Origin: Agelas oroides
Lineage: Eukaryota; Porifera; Demospongiae; Agelasida; Agelasidae
DNA length: 64,000 nt
Assembly: GCA_949130485.1 (NCBI GenBank)
Contig: OX422190.1
Span: 7,780,167 to 7,844,166, forward strand
Direction of reading: 5' to 3'
In this document: in pieces, positions 9,125 through 21,600 of the stretch
Layout: each line of letters begins with the position of its first letter
Position numbering within the stretch: the stretch's first letter is position 1
The notes under the pieces: model-generated
Seen by the model: the letters and a program-made list of their open reading frames with translations, nothing else
The model's database searches: none
What the model was told of the DNA's origin: nothing
Translations under genes and position numbers: made by a program

Positions 9125-10507
9125 GTAAGATGCTCTATGAATCTGTGAACTAGGCAGTATATGTTCATTGCTAGCATTGTTCCCCTAACCCCCCTCTCTT
9201 TTGGAGCCCGAGAATGAGGATACTTCACTGCTGAGCTTCGTTCCGGTCTTCCATTAACACTATTGTCACTTGTAGCACAAGCTGCACTGCCCATGCTGCA
9301 AGCAGACAGTTTTGTATATATACGGTAGTTGAGTATTGTTTTTTATTTTCTGGTACATGTCCATGAGCTTTCAAAATGGGAAGAATGCAGTGCATCTGTT
9401 TCACATCTTCATAAATAAGCTACATGTATTGTCTACATATACTTTGTGTTGTGTGGAATTCTACTACATTGTATAGCAACCAATTTGGTACTGTTAGTCG
9501 GTTAGGGAGCTAGTGTACGTACATAAGTTGCAGTTAGACAACCTTACATTACAGCTGATTGGTTACACAAATAAGCACTTCCCGCCATCAGAGTTGCTGC
9601 CTTCATTTTATGATTGTATGCATAGTCTAATGACAGTGATCAAACATTGGAGGCTACACAATTTAGGAAGGCCTGGGAATGAGGCTAAGGTGTATACATT
9701 GTAACGCCTCTTGCTGGAGAGGATGAACTACAGTAGTCTCGTTGATTCCGACCTGCTGAGTAGGGTTTGGGCAGTAAAAGTAACCTCGTCCCCAAGACAC
9801 AATTATGTTAGCTAGAAATTTGGTGTGTCCCAGCTCTAGGCTTCTGTGTTTCTGACTTTCGTTAGGGTTCTGTGTATGTGTGGAGAATGCTAAACTGATT
9901 CAGTAAATGCTCTACTGAGTTGGTTAGGTAGTGTGCTCGCGGCTTCAGCGTAGTCAGAATTCTTTAACAGTGAAACACTATCATGCAGCCGCATTGGTAG
10001 GGTATCTCTTTGGCTCTGTTTACTGTGTAGGGCTTCAGTGACCCATTGCCACAGTGGCCCACTGTAAGCTGTAGACTGCGAACTCACAGACTTTATAGAA
10101 GCAATTACCAAAATCTCTCACAAAGCTTGCTGATGTCCATGACTCTCTAAGACTCCAGATGCAATGTAGTTAGTTTGGTGACTGTCTCACGTGCTGTGTT
10201 GGTAAAGAACATTCCAGCCGTAAAATAATTCCTTTGTGATTGAGTCTGCAAGTCCGCTTTCCCATTAGGCCTTACTAGAGCCTGTTTTTGTGTGTTCATA
10301 AATTTGGAGGCCTAGCTAGTAATATGTGCTGAAAGACTTCACAATAGCCTGTAGTCTCGTCCCTAGACCTGGTGTCCCTAATGTACCACAGTGGGTTTAA
10401 TGTTGTCAAGACTTAACAAGATTGGTGGTAAGGACTAATAAGATTGCGTTGTAATAAAATGAGACCATTATTGATAATGTAGCACTTCGCATACAACAGT
10501 CTCTATT
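9125..10507. other. Start of the giant TAF10 intron 2; nothing recognised
   Basis: First part of the roughly 28.8-kb intron 9125-37934. No coding frame here has a recognisable motif, and no clear repeat of a family listed elsewhere was found. Confidence 0.4.
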
Positions 10508-10830
10508 TAGTCTCGTCCCCAGACCCCACCCTCTCCCGAGGAGAAACGGTCTGGTGAACCAAGTCGAATTTCTTGGGCTAGCGCACACTTTTGCGACAAT
10601 GTAACCTAGCAACGTTCAAAACATTTTGCGGCCAACCCGCTCAAAAAAGATACGGATACTCGAATGGGAAGGAACAAATTTTACTGTTGTAAGGGAAGTG
10701 CTACGTAATAATTAGCGATCTCGCAATCTCATTGGTCATTACCGCTTTTGGGGAATAAGCCCAAGAAATTCGACTTCGTTCACCAGACCGTTTCTCGCCG
10801 GGAGGCGCGCGCGGGCGGGGCACGAGACTA
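10508..10830. mobile_element. MITE, beta family (TAGTCTCGTCCCCAGACC termini)
   Basis: This 323-bp element runs from TAGTCTCGTCCCCAGACC to inverted 'cggggcacgagacta', with matching inner arms ('cggtctggtgaaccaagtcg', 'gaaattcgacttcgttcacc'). It is flanked on both sides by the 9-bp duplication GTCTCTATT. A copy of the same length is at 36394-36716. Confidence 0.88.
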
Positions 10831-12930
10831 GTCTCTATTGTAATGTTTGTGAGCAGGCAGGTTGCATGGTTAGTGTACGTTAGCCCAAGAACTTTAACCT
10901 GGTGTGCCAGACTTGTTTTCTTGTGCGAGACAAGACCTGGAAACATGGCTAAGTAGCATGTGCATGTGTATCTATAGCAGGTAGTACGGATGAGTATGTA
11001 CCATAGTCTCACGAAGAGCGCCCACTCACGAAAAAGTGCCCACCCCCTTATGTGTACACTCTTATACATGTACGTGTGTGCATGTAGTATGTATGTATAC
11101 GTTGGTCCACATGTTTGAGATTAGGTAGTGCCATTCTGTGTGTGACGATAGTGGATGAAACTTGGTTAGGCTGTGTGGCGATGTATCGCTGCGTCTGTTC
11201 TTGGATGGTGTGGTGTGGCTTGCAGAAATATGCGCTAACATCCATCGCACTTAGGAATGCAGACTTCTGTCACACTTAGGGATGCAAATATTCGTCATGT
11301 GAAATTCGTCACGCTTAGGAATGTAATTTGTCCTGAGTGCTGAAGTGGCACTAGCTAGTGGTCTTATTGTTTCGTTTTGGGGTCAGCAGCCAGCACATGC
11401 CACCTCCAAAAAAGTACGTGGAGGCAGAATGGTGGACAGAGTTTTGTGAACAACAGAAGCTCGAGGAAGTGGAGTCTGAGAGGCCAGCAGAGCACAGTCA
11501 ATGTCTTGCAACACTCAGTCTGAGAGACCAGCAGAGCACAGTCAATGTCTTCCAGCACTCAGGAAGCGAAAGCAATGAGATAAGCAGAGTGTAGCATGTA
11601 GATGTACTACTAAACTTCTGTTAAGGGCGGGATATATACACATAGACGCATCAGATATTCAGGCCTCTATAAAGTGTGTATGAGTAGGCACATTTACATT
11701 GTGCTTGAATTATGCTAGCTTATTACGCCTACCAATTATGCTTGGAATTCCAAATACATGTAGTTTAAAATTCTTTGTGCATGTAGTTTTGTGTTGGCCA
11801 GCTTGTCTGACTCCCAGCCGGAGAAAAGTCCCTTTAGCCTACTACAGCCGCATTCCTGAGCTGTGTTTACACTTCAGTATATAGTAAACAAGTCCTCAGA
11901 CCACTTTACTTGCACTTGCACTGTCAAAAGTGCAGCCAACCTGGGCGACTGCTTGGGACCAAAGCCTCATGATATGCAGTCTAATTATGTACAATGAGTC
12001 ACTGTACCGTACATGTAGTGTTGTCACGGTTGTACGGATTTTAAGCACATGTGGAAACATATATACTGTCCTCTTATTTTGTCTCCCCACCCCCGGAAGA
12101 GCCTGGGTATGACACTAGCATAGCTAATTCTGAGTCTCTACAGTATGTACGTACAAGCACGTATTTCATTATTTATCCATCCTCAAGCAGCTTGTGGACA
12201 CACACACTGAAAATGAGGGCCACACAGAAAACCATACAACTGTAGATCCTGCATGTAGTTATTATATACACCATGGTGACTCCTGTACCAGACTATTGGT
12301 CTATACTCATGTGCGCTTGTAAATTCGTTCAGAGCGCCCCACCTTACACACCCCACCTTACACTATGAAAAGCTGGGCGGGTCTAGCAAGGCTCTCAGCA
12401 AAGATCTGTTCTCTCTTGTCTGGGCAAGAGACAAAAGTGGCTGCTTGGCAACAAGCAAGGTACAATGAACCTACAGCTTCCAATTACGTATGTATTTGCC
12501 CTCAGTGTGTGGTGTGTGTTTTGTTAGTGATGGCCCACACAGTTAATTATGTTTTCAGAACTGTAGCCCCACTAGTGCTGTCAGTGGTCTCTGTGTGGTG
12601 TACAAGTGCGTGCCCACAAATTATTAGATAACCATGAACACGTGCTTGTGTATATACACCCTCTAGGTGGTTGTTAGCCTCGTTCCCAGGCTCTGGGAAC
12701 GAGGCTATAGCTAGGTGGTTGTAGGATTTGCTAAAATGGATGTATATGTTGCAAACTCTAGCCAATTCCCTCCAGTGATTTTACCCCAGTTCTTTGCGTA
12801 GAGGGAATTGCAATCTAGTATACACTTACTCTCCAAAATTCTGTTCAATATTAGTTTTGGTGATTTTGTGACAAATGTATTGCGTCTTGAAAACTTAACA
12901 ACAGTTAAATGTCACCAGTGTTATCTCCAG
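10831..12930. other. TAF10 intron 2, segment with one short MITE
   Basis: A minimal alpha-family hairpin lies at 12675-12707 between copies of 'aggtggttgt'. A 42- to 44-bp direct duplication ('gaggccagcagagcacagtc' and 'gagaccagcagagcacagtc') lies at about 11479-11565, inside the weak ORF listed next. No other feature is supported. Confidence 0.45.
11397..11594 (+). CDS. Possible small ORF, 65 residues
   Basis: From ATG at 11397 the frame reads MPPPKKYVEAEWWTEFCEQQ and then KLEEVESERPAEHSQ. Trp/Glu/Lys-rich composition makes it look more protein-like than its neighbours. The second half is an internal duplication read in two different frames, which argues against selection there. It could be an orphan exon, a remnant or chance. 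No family is recognised. Confidence 0.2.
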   Translation: MPPPKKYVEAEWWTEFCEQQKLEEVESERPAEHSQCLATLSLRDQQSTVNVFQHSGSESNEISRV

Positions 12931-13175
12931 CAAAAGCGCATAAGAACAGGCGGCTTGAGTAAGAGCGTATAACTCCAATAGAAGCTCGTGGTCTGGTCAA
13001 TATTATTGAACTCAAAATAGAACACCTGGTCACGTGTGTAGCAACAATGGCTTATGTCAACACAGCATGTGCAGTACGTGTTACTATTTTTAGTACTGGT
13101 GGTAAATTCTGCCCGGTTTCAAATTTTACCGAGTTACACGTTCTTACTCCAGCCGTCCATTCTTATGCGCTCTTG
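12931..13175. mobile_element. MITE, gamma family (CAAGAGCGCATAAGAA termini)
   Basis: About 245 bp, from CAAAAGCGCATAAGAACAGG to inverted 'ccattcttatgcgctcttg'. The inner arms carry 'gagtaagagcgtataact' against 'gagttacacgttcttactc'. It is flanked by the 7-bp repeat TCTCCAG. The interior holds a second inverted pair ('aaaatagaacacctggtcac' and 'gtactatttttagtac'-type sequence). Confidence 0.8.
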
Positions 13176-13590
13176 TCTCCAGCTACAAGTACATACACTG
13201 TAGACCTGAGATGTCAGCTTGTAGCTTTGGCCTCGCAGTGAAACATGCCAAGAATGAATGAAATCTTCCAAGGGGTACATTAGTGGGCGGGGGTTGGGCA
13301 ATGATGGATAGGTGAGAATAAGTTTGATGACATTTTACTGCAATGCTGAACAACCACGTTTTCCAAAAACTTAATCTGGTGAAATCCATGCACCTGCTAC
13401 TTCTTTATCCTCATTTATGATACCATTTATGATACCTAGATACTAGTTATCTGGTTGTGTATATATTTGTTTGTGCATTAATTGTGTATATCTGCCATAC
13501 AGTAATGTTACATACAGTATAATATCAATAATGCTGTACCAATTTACCTAATATTTCTCAAGAAGTGGGGGGGTGGGAATGAATAAATAG

Positions 13591-13693
13591 TAGTCTATCA
13601 AGCTAGACCATCTCTCACCCTCCAGAAAAGTGAGAGACCAGAAAGACCCTCTCTCACCTTTCTGGGTGAGAGAGGGTCTAGCTTGATAGACTA
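13591..13693. mobile_element. MITE, delta family, 103 bp
   Basis: Begins TAGTCTATCAAGCTAGACC and ends with the inverse 'ggtctagcttgatagacta'. The interior is an imperfect hairpin of 'ctctcaccctccagaaa' and 'cctttctgggtgagagag'. Related to 4485-4675. Confidence 0.8.
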
Positions 13694-16541
13694 GATATGT
13701 ACAAATCTGTTAGAGTACCATTGTGTACAAACCAGTAGAGTATATTAGTTATCGTACAGTAGAATGTAGAGTATGTAAATTTACCGCTTGTTCTCTTGTG
13801 CTAAATGGTAGTATGAAACTTGCTCCAGTACTGTTGTAATGAGAAGTGTGTGTATATCCCATGGTGTGTTCAGTTAATGTCTGTGCTAGTTAATACTAGT
13901 TAGCACCTTCCATTTTCAAGTTACACGTTCTGTGTTCAAATGAGGTCTGGAAGTTTGTTAGGCTACCATGCCAGCTATATGTGCATGTAGGGGCAAATGG
14001 AACTTGAAAGAGTTTTTCATGTGGTAATTATCACCCCATGTGACCGTTTGTATCCCTCCGCTAGGAAAGAAATTGTGTGGGTCAGTTTTCATTCTGAAAC
14101 TTGCATTCCACTGTATGTTTGCAGCAGACATTCAATGTATGGGGGGGGGTGGGGCTGAGTGTTGAGAGTGGAGAAGTTGGTGGGACAAGTGCGCACTGTA
14201 TGTCCAGTGTTTAGGGTGAATTAAGTGTATCGTGTCTTGAAGTTCGTACAAAGAAAAATATTTTGTAAAAGCATGAAAAAGCTTTCCATGCAAACTTTTT
14301 GTAGGCGATAGTGCTATGCATGCACCACATACATACTGACATAATGGTTCTCCACTTTTGCAGTTTAATTTTGCAAAGGCAAGACTACCGTAGGACTGGT
14401 CTTAATTGCGATGGTCTAATAATTGCGAATTGGGAGTTTTAGTTCGCAAAAATTGGAATGCAAAAGCTGCGATTGTGGGCTATCAGTGCATTGTGTGTTA
14501 ACTATGAGAGAAGAGACATCCCATAGTTTCCCTGTAGTGTTAATCTCTCCAGATTGGTAGATACCTTCCATGTTCAAAGTATGTGTGGAATTTTGGTGAG
14601 GCCCAACCATACTGTCGCCACTATCAGGTACACTTTGCTTTAAATTACTCAGCTTGGATCTTTCTCATCTGGCACACACGTGCATGCAAAATTGAGAGTA
14701 AAACGAGAAGTTGCCTAGAGTACATGCAGAACAGCCTATTCACACACTGACATTGCAACTTGCAAATACGAAGTAACTCCATTCTACAATTCACCAAAAT
14801 TTAACCGTCATTTTTATGGTTTGAAAATTTCACAGTCTTGAAATAGCTGTAAGCAGGTCGACAAACCATAGCCAGGGTTTCATATGGAGGGGGGGGGGGC
14901 ACTGGGATTCCCCCCCCCCCTTCCCCCCAGAAATTAGAAAATTGTGACATCACTCAACTTGAATCTGACGTTTCTTGTCCTTACCAGAATTTCGTTGAAA
15001 TCTAGTGGGTGCACTGACATGCGCATGCACCCTTTGCATACATCTACATGTACATTCTCCCTCTCCCCCAGGAAATAATCCTGTATGAAACCCTGACAGC
15101 ATAGCTCTACAATGATAAGCTTCAGTACTGTATCAGACAATTATTGGTAAAGCTACATGTATCATCATGTTATATATATTGATGTATTGGCTACGCACAA
15201 CATAACACGGTTTCCAGAGTCATCTGCTTGCCATCCGAAGGTGACTTTCTTGTTAGCTGCTTGGACAGACTGTGTGGCTGTGCTATGCCCTCTATGTACG
15301 GTGTCTGCCCACCAGTGACGCATGACGATGGTTATCGGTCCCCCAGGACACAACCAAAGTAGCATTACACCTCACGTTTTGCTCTTTTAGTTGACCAAGA
15401 CTCTGGCCATCTCTCTCTGCATGATCATTTGCCAAGAGTACAGCCTCGTACCCTCGTAACCAGGCCGCGTGGGAGGAGAGAAATGGCTATCGACTCCTCC
15501 CATGCAGTCTAGGTACAAGGCTAACCACTATTGTGGCACTCGCCCTTGGGATGATTATGTGATGTATCGGATTTCTTGATACGTCAAAACTTCCATCATT
15601 ATGCATATCGTCAGGAGGTCATTGCAGCTCTTCCATAGCAACTAAATGTAATTCCCAGCATGCGAAGGTCACACACGTGTGAGGGTAGGTGTTCCTGCAG
15701 CCTGAGGGAAGCTCTACTCTACAATCACCACTTAAAGAGACCTCCTACAAGAGACGCTCATCAGTTGGTGGGGGGTGTTAGGTGGTCTTGTGGTTGTAAC
15801 TCAACCAATTGAAGCAGTCCTGGTTGTGGTGCTTCAACAACCGCAGACTGGGTTATCCATCGTTAGGCCTAAAATATCAATATGAAGGGATCACCTTTCA
15901 ACCAAATTTCTGAAAATTGTCTGAGTTCTGTCGAAGCATCCTTTGTTCTAAGAGCTGTTGTGTAAGTGTTTGTGTGACGACCACATCTCTCTATTGACAA
16001 GAGCTGGTTGTACATGCATAGAATCATCCTTTGTGCTGGATGCATTTAGGCGTGGATACAACTGTAGTACAATAATAGGACAGGGTTAGCTTTACGGTAG
16101 ATGATTTTGGCAACTGCCAGGTGCTATCCATTGTGCTGGGAGATGGGGACTGCTATTAAGTTCAGGTAGCTGCCCATTAATCAATATATTGCCAGCATTA
16201 AAGTGTGCCAAATGGTCAGGAAACAACATAATTGTCGCTTGTTTTACACGCTCAGCAGCTCCTCTAGGTACTCTGAATAAGCTCCCTCTGAGTTGCAACT
16301 TGCTGGTAGGCACTTACTGTGGAGATTATATAAGTATCACCATAGTGCAAAGCTATACTGGAAAATATCATGAGTTTGTTGCCGTCTGTGTAGTACCGGA
16401 TACGGATTCTTGTGTTACCTGTAGTAAAAAAACGCCTTTTTATAAACTGCATGCAGCTGCAAGGCTTCCCCATTGACTCCCATACATTCACGTGAGTTAG
16501 ACATATGATAAATAAGCATATCCACTGAGCACTGTGTGAGC
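13694..16541. other. TAF10 intron 2, mostly unassigned
   Basis: No gene is supported. A poly-G run (about 14888-14899) closely followed by poly-C runs (about 14910-14927) could form a strong hairpin. An imperfect alpha-like foldback lies at about 15444-15535 ('cagcctcgtaccctcg' to 'aggtacaaggcta'). A half copy of the ATCACCATRGTAC family lies at 16325-16395. Confidence 0.4.
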
Positions 16542-16792
16542 AGAAGAGCCCATAAGAACGGAAGGCTAGAGTAGGAGTGTGTAACTCCATAAAATTTGAA
16601 ACCAGGAAGAATTTACTGCCAATACTAAAAATAGTAACATGTACTGCACCTGCTGTGTAGACATAAGCCATTGTTGTTACAGCACGTAACTGGGTGTTCT
16701 ATTTTCAGGAAGGTTCAATAATTTTGCCCGGACTGTGGGCTTCTATTGAAGTTACACGCTCTTACTCAAGCCGCCCATTCTTATGTGCTCCC
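16542..16792. mobile_element. MITE, gamma family, diverged
   Basis: Left arm 'agcccataagaacggaaggc', right arm 'agccgcccattcttatgtgctc'. The interior holds 'gaatttactgccaatactaa' and 'gtgttctattttcagg', the same layout as the 37502 copy. More diverged than other members, and no clean flanking repeat was found. Confidence 0.65.
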
Positions 16793-17803
16793 TGGTGTGT
16801 ATGGTAGCTAGCCTAAGATCGGTAAAATCGTGAAACTTTCTGGCACTAGTAAACTATCCGTATTGCCCAGACAATCTTGATCAGGTGACAGATATTCAAC
16901 CACCATGTTTACTATGTGTAAATTATCTTTTAATGTCTTTTCTACTATCTCAACACTTTTTATCTTGCCACAAGAATGAATAATTGTACACTTATCACTC
17001 CATCAGTAGCCCACAGAGCTACACCTCAGTTACCAGTTGCTAGTATGAGAGTTAAGGGTGCATAGGAAGTTGGGAGGACTGAAACATTTCGTTGAAACGT
17101 TTTCGATTTCAAGTTTGGATATGCTCGTAACAGAGAATCTTTGTTCCAGTAATGCATCCTCTGACACACATCTCTGCATATGAGTATCCTCTGACGCATA
17201 TGACTAGTTTAACCATCCTTAAATGAGCACATGTGCTTGAGCGTCATGTTACTGTACACTACAATATTCAATGCGCAATAAATCTTGGACTATCATGGTA
17301 GTTGGCTAGGAAAGAGCAAGCATAGGGTACTCACTCAGTGTTAGCTACCATGCTCACCAAAGGGTTCCTTAAAAGACCTTATTTGCTTTTCACACTTTTC
17401 AATACAGTTCAGGACACCGTTCAAGAGTTTGTTTGATGCTTTCTCAATACCAACAAGCGACTGGGTACCAGCAGATTCATTCTCCTTGTTTTCAACACTT
17501 TACCAGGTGTGTTCTATGGTGCCATGACATCAATTGGGAGAACACCTCTGTTCTTGACTTGTTTAATTTTTCAAGAGGTAGCACTGCTAATTAGATAACC
17601 ACAAGACCAGGATGGTGGCTTGGTAGTTAGCACTATTTGGTGATAGCATCACCACACTTGTTGCTTGTTTACACTTCACTTAACTATTAGTCACTGTACA
17701 GGTATAAATAGCTTATTTGGTATGCCATTCTGTTAGTTGCCTGAGTTGATCCAGATATTGTGTAAGTAAATTAATGTTGCCAACTACATGTACCAGGATG
17801 GCC
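16793..17803. other. TAF10 intron 2, nothing recognised
   Basis: I see no coding motif, no repeat of the listed families and no palindrome in this kilobase. Confidence 0.35.
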
Positions 17804-17991
17804 TACCGTAGATCGGGAAATTTTCGTGGTAAAAATAATTTGCGATTTAAATTTTCACGTTAAAAATATTTCGTGGCTCAACGGTTCTGCAGTGTAGCGC
17901 GCATACGTAATTTATTTTCGCACGTTTAATTTTCGTCGCTCCGGCAAATTGACGAAAATTTGTAACAGTGAAAATTTCCCAATGTATGGTA
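17804..17991. mobile_element. MITE, epsilon family, diverged copy
   Basis: Palindromic AT-rich element from 'taccgtagatcgggaaattt' to the inverted 'gaaaatttcccaatgtatgg'. It shares 'attttcgtgg' and 'tttcgtggctc'-like motifs with the better copies at 32937-33194 and 54184-54441. Confidence 0.6.
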
Positions 17992-18003
17992 TTGTTCGTT
18001 GAA

Positions 18004-18253
18004 GTATGTGTGTGTTGAGGGTCTATCTGTTGGATTGTGTCACCTCAGAACTCGTATGTGTGTGTTGAGGGTCTATCTGTTGGATTGTGTCACCTCAGAA
18101 CTCGTATGTGTGTGTTGAGGGTCTATCTGTTGGATTGTGTCACCTCAGAACTCGTATGTGTGTGTTGAGGGTCTATCTGTTGGATTGTGGCACCTCAGAA
18201 CTCGTATGTGTGTGTTGAGGGTCTATCTGTTGGATTGTGTCACCTCAGAACTC
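18004..18253. repeat. Minisatellite, five 50-bp units
   Basis: Five units start at 18004, 18054, 18104, 18154 and 18204, each beginning 'gtatgtgtgtgttgagggtc' and ending 'cacctcagaactc'. They are identical except for one T-to-G change in the fourth. Such uniformity suggests recent expansion or an assembly of a longer array. Confidence 0.97.
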
Positions 18254-19425
18254 GTATCAAAATAATCTTCCAAATTTCATTCTTGGCCCGGTTTCAATCT
18301 GGGCATGATTTGGTATTTAAACTAGAGCAGGATTGTGTAAGAAAATATTGTGTAAGTAAATCTTATTGTCTCGTTCCCGGACCATTGTTGTCACAGTTGG
18401 AACGGGACAATTTGGAGATGAAATGAGCTAGTAATGTTGGCGTTCATAGTTTGGAAGTTAGCGCAGCACAGCAGTATGGAACATGGCTTGGTTGTAGACA
18501 TACACTGCTATTACTAGAGAGAAGAGTGGGGACCTCTGTCATGTTTTGAGTAAACACATGCCCTCTTTCCAAAACTGAAGAATGACCTGTCTGGTGAGGG
18601 CCTCAAAGAGTATCACTTGTTTAAAAATCTTTAGGTGAGAACTTTTGTCGGCCAGGGTTGTCTGGTTTTGACAATTGATATCAACTATGGAATTTTGTGT
18701 GCACAACCAGTCGAAGATGTGTGTTCTACGTCCTCCTCCGCATTTAATTGGCAAAGTGCAGATTTACGCCACCTTCTCCCCTTTTAGCCAAAGCAATCTG
18801 GTGGTACTTTTAATCCACCTATGAGCCCAGCTGCTCACAAGCCACCAGTGGCCCGCCTAATTTCATTTACAGTTGCAGTGGAGGCGTCTTAGTATAAACT
18901 TGAGGACAGTAGTAGCAGGTTTAGATACACTGAGGTCAAACAATAGTAAACCGCAGTGCTGACAATAAAACCTGTCTTGGCGCGTATCGCATTAGTGAAT
19001 TATTCATGAGCAACAACTGGCTGGCTTATCTTGTTCCCTTGCCTTGACACTACAGCCCTCAGTCCCAGGCTCTGCTCAACTTTTTCCTGAACTCTGAAAC
19101 CCTCAGCCTAACAGACCTCAATCCTCTACATAGATGACTCGCTCTCCTTTAATCCTTTTTGCTTTAAGTTTAGTACAGCAACCAACAAGTGCATGAACAC
19201 TCAACGAACTGCATCTCCTTAAAAAAAATAGGCCTAGATGTTATGTAAAGTCACCCACTGTGCAGGACGCGTTTCAGCCAATACCAGGCCTCATCAGCTG
19301 CACTTTTGTACGTCTCATTTTTTCGCTACAAGTTCATGTGTGTTGAGGAACTAGTAGTTACCTTGTGCCATCTTCTCTGCTGCATCTCAATATCTGAAAT
19401 AACCTCATTCCCACTAGCTCTTGGT
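18254..19425. repeat. TAF10 intron 2 with a dispersed 230-bp repeat (copy 1)
   Basis: About 18765-18992 matches 20583-20822 closely (shared 'gccaccagtggcccgcctaa', 'gtaaaccgcagtgctgacaa') and 19853-20060 more distantly. No termini or coding capacity were identified. About 19190-19265 recurs near 51224-51300 ('caggcctagatgttatg', 'aaagtcacccactg'). Confidence 0.65.
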
Positions 19426-19828
19426 TAGCCTCGTTCCCATGCCTTGCCCATTTTTTGTTCTTCAGTTCGCCTTCAGTATAATACACGGAAATGGAAGAGT
19501 TACGGAAAATGGGGAACACTTATCACATGACATGGATGCGAGGTGGACATTGGAGGGGAGGGTTCCACATTCAAATAACATACTAAACTTCATCATCAGG
19601 CACTCCGGCGCTAGGCAAGACCCTAGACGTTCACAAGATCGCGAGTACTCTGCTTGACAAACTCACTTTCAGGTTTATTGCGCACATATTTGTAGTTGGG
19701 CACCACCTCCCTCATGTCCACCTCATGTCCACGTCATGAGATAAGTGTTCCCAGGCCTTTCCCGTTTTTCGCCGCTCTTCCTCTTCCGTGTATTATACCA
19801 AGCACAAACCGAGCTGGAAACGAGGCTA
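19426..19828. mobile_element. Long alpha-family MITE
   Basis: About 403 bp from TAGCCTCGTTCCCATGCC to inverted 'gctggaaacgaggcta'. Inner arms around 'gtataatacacggaa' and 'ttccgtgtattatacc' match. Flanked by GCTCTTGGT and GCTCTTAGT, a 9-bp duplication with one change. Confidence 0.8.
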
Positions 19829-19852
19829 GCTCTTAGTACGGTAAAGGGCATG

Positions 19853-20060
19853 ATGCGGATTTACACCACCCTACTCTGGACCCTCCACTTTTAGCCAAAA
19901 CATTCTGGTGGTCTAACACTCAGCCCAGCTGCTCCTATTCCACCTAATCTCATTGTCCTTTCAGTGGGGACCGTCTTAGTACAAACAGTTGTTGCGGGCA
20001 TCTTGCATATGTGGGCACACTGAAGTGAAACAGGAGTAAACTAGGTGAATGTAGGACATT
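19853..20060. repeat. Dispersed 230-bp repeat, diverged copy
   Basis: Same order of motifs as 18765-18992 and 20583-20822 ('ttttagccaaa', 'cccagctgctc', 'gtcttagta', 'cactgaagtgaaacagga') but with deletions and many changes. Family unknown. Confidence 0.55.
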
Positions 20061-20201
20061 GTGGGGGCGAGCGCGAGATGGACCTCACCTGGACCGTTGA
20101 TGTTTCCACAAATCTTTTCAGAGGCTTGATGTGATGCGACAGTAGGCACTCTGAATGATTTTTTGCTAACAGTGAGAACTAAATCCAAGGAACAAAGTTC
20201 G

Positions 20202-20276
20202 GGATCCAGCTGGGATTTGAACTTAAGACCTTCTGAATACTAGTCAGACGCTCTTACCACTAGGCCACTTGGACCC
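20202..20276 (-). tRNA. tRNA-like sequence, probably a pseudogene or SINE head
   Basis: On the minus strand the ends GGGTCCA and TGGATCC form a 7-bp acceptor stem with one G-T pair. A perfect 5-bp anticodon stem (TCTGA/TCAGA) closes the 7-nt loop CTAGTAT, which would place AGT (Thr) as anticodon. There is an A-box-like 'TGGCCTAGTGGTAAGAGC' and a B-box-like 'GTTCAAATCCC'. The D and T stems pair poorly, so a degenerate tRNA or SINE head is more likely than a working gene. Confidence 0.4.
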
Positions 20277-20582
20277 CTGGCAGAGGAGCGGAAGTCAAGC
20301 TACGTAAGCAACATTGCAAGTGATTCTCAACATCAAAACCGTTTCTATTTTACAAAATTTATTTTCTGCGTGGTTACATGTGATATACATTTTGCCATTC
20401 TGGTAGTGTAATACAGTGTACTGGAATTCTTGTATAGGCATGCTTCAGCCTGCCCCTTGCACTATCGTCTTTTGTTTCTTGTCTGGTTGTGGTGGTGTTT
20501 GAGGGGTAGGGACCTGTCTGACGTTCAGCCATTGGCAGATAGCATTAATAGTCTTCACTCTTCACTTAAGTGGTTTAAACTG

Positions 20583-20822
20583 CATGGTACAGATTTATGC
20601 CGCCTTCTCTCCTTTTAGCCAAAGCAATCTGGGTGGTACTTGTAATCCACCTATGAGCCCAGCTGCTCTCAAGCCACCAGTGGCCCGCCTAATTTCATTT
20701 TACAGTTGCAGTGGAGGCGTCTTAGTATAAACTTGAGGACAGTAGTAGCAGGTTTAGGTACACTGAGGTCAAACAATAGTAAACCGCAGTGCTGACAAGA
20801 AAACCTGTCTTGGCATTAGTGA
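20583..20822. repeat. Dispersed 230-bp repeat (copy 3)
   Basis: Nearly identical in long stretches to 18765-18992, for example 'gtggaggcgtcttagtataa' and 'caggttta.gtacactgagg'. Same orientation. No terminal inverted repeat or tail was recognised. Confidence 0.75.
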
Positions 20823-20879
20823 ATTATTCATGATCCGTATTTCCACTTCTGCTTGGAGCTAGCACTGGAAACTTGAGCC

Positions 20880-21290
20880 AAAGCTTCTTTAACACATTCT
20901 CTGTGGGTTCATGACCTTAGCCATACCCACTCATTAGCGAGTGTTCAATGGTCAGGGCTCTCCGACCAGCGAGTGCTCCACCTAACTGAAAACTGCCTAC
21001 AGATCCAGAAATGGTGTCCCTACAAGGGGAGAGGAGTGGTTTCTGTACCCATTTGTGCTAACAAGGTGAGAAATGGTCCAGCCAGTGCCGACCAAGGCTG
21101 TTCTACAGCCAGCCAAGGCAGCCGCCATGTGCACAGCATGTCATGACTATGCCCACCCACCTCCCCCTATCCCACCTTTTTTGCTAGCGCAAAACACTAT
21201 CATCAAAACGGATTGCGCCAACTGATAACATGCGGCCAAAGTCACACGACACCAAACAGCGTCATCGGTGGTTAAAGGGTTAATTAAACG
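20880..21290. repeat. Dispersed repeat, member 1 of a three-copy family
   Basis: Shares ordered motifs ('ccatacccactcattagcga', 'ctacaaggggagaggagtgg', 'cccacccacctccccctatc') with 23780-24120 in the same orientation and with 24890-25170 inverted. It ends near 'ggttaaagggttaattaa', reminiscent of TTAA-flanked elements, but a matching left terminus was not found. Confidence 0.6.
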
Positions 21291-21600
21291 GAGGAGAGGA
21301 CCTGAATCTTTGCACACTAATCAATAAGCGAAGAAAGGGCCAGGATGAGATGGTACCTTATAATTTCTAACAACCGTGTTAGTTTGTATACCCCCTCATC
21401 CTGAAAAAATTTTTAATTTACATAATATAATAGATTTCTGCCTATAAAAATGACTTAGGTATAATTTTCACTATTGGGACGAGACTATAAACTTTTAGCC
21501 ATTTGTTATTAATGTTGTGCTTATGTGATAGATATTAAGAGTATGTACCAGGCTCTTCATGTTTTCTGTACTGTGACCAAACGTTGTGCAGGTGCCAGAC

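Noticed and set aside
18004..18253. Possible CRISPR-like array
   Set aside because: The 50-bp units abut directly with no spacers, in a eukaryotic intron; it is a minisatellite.
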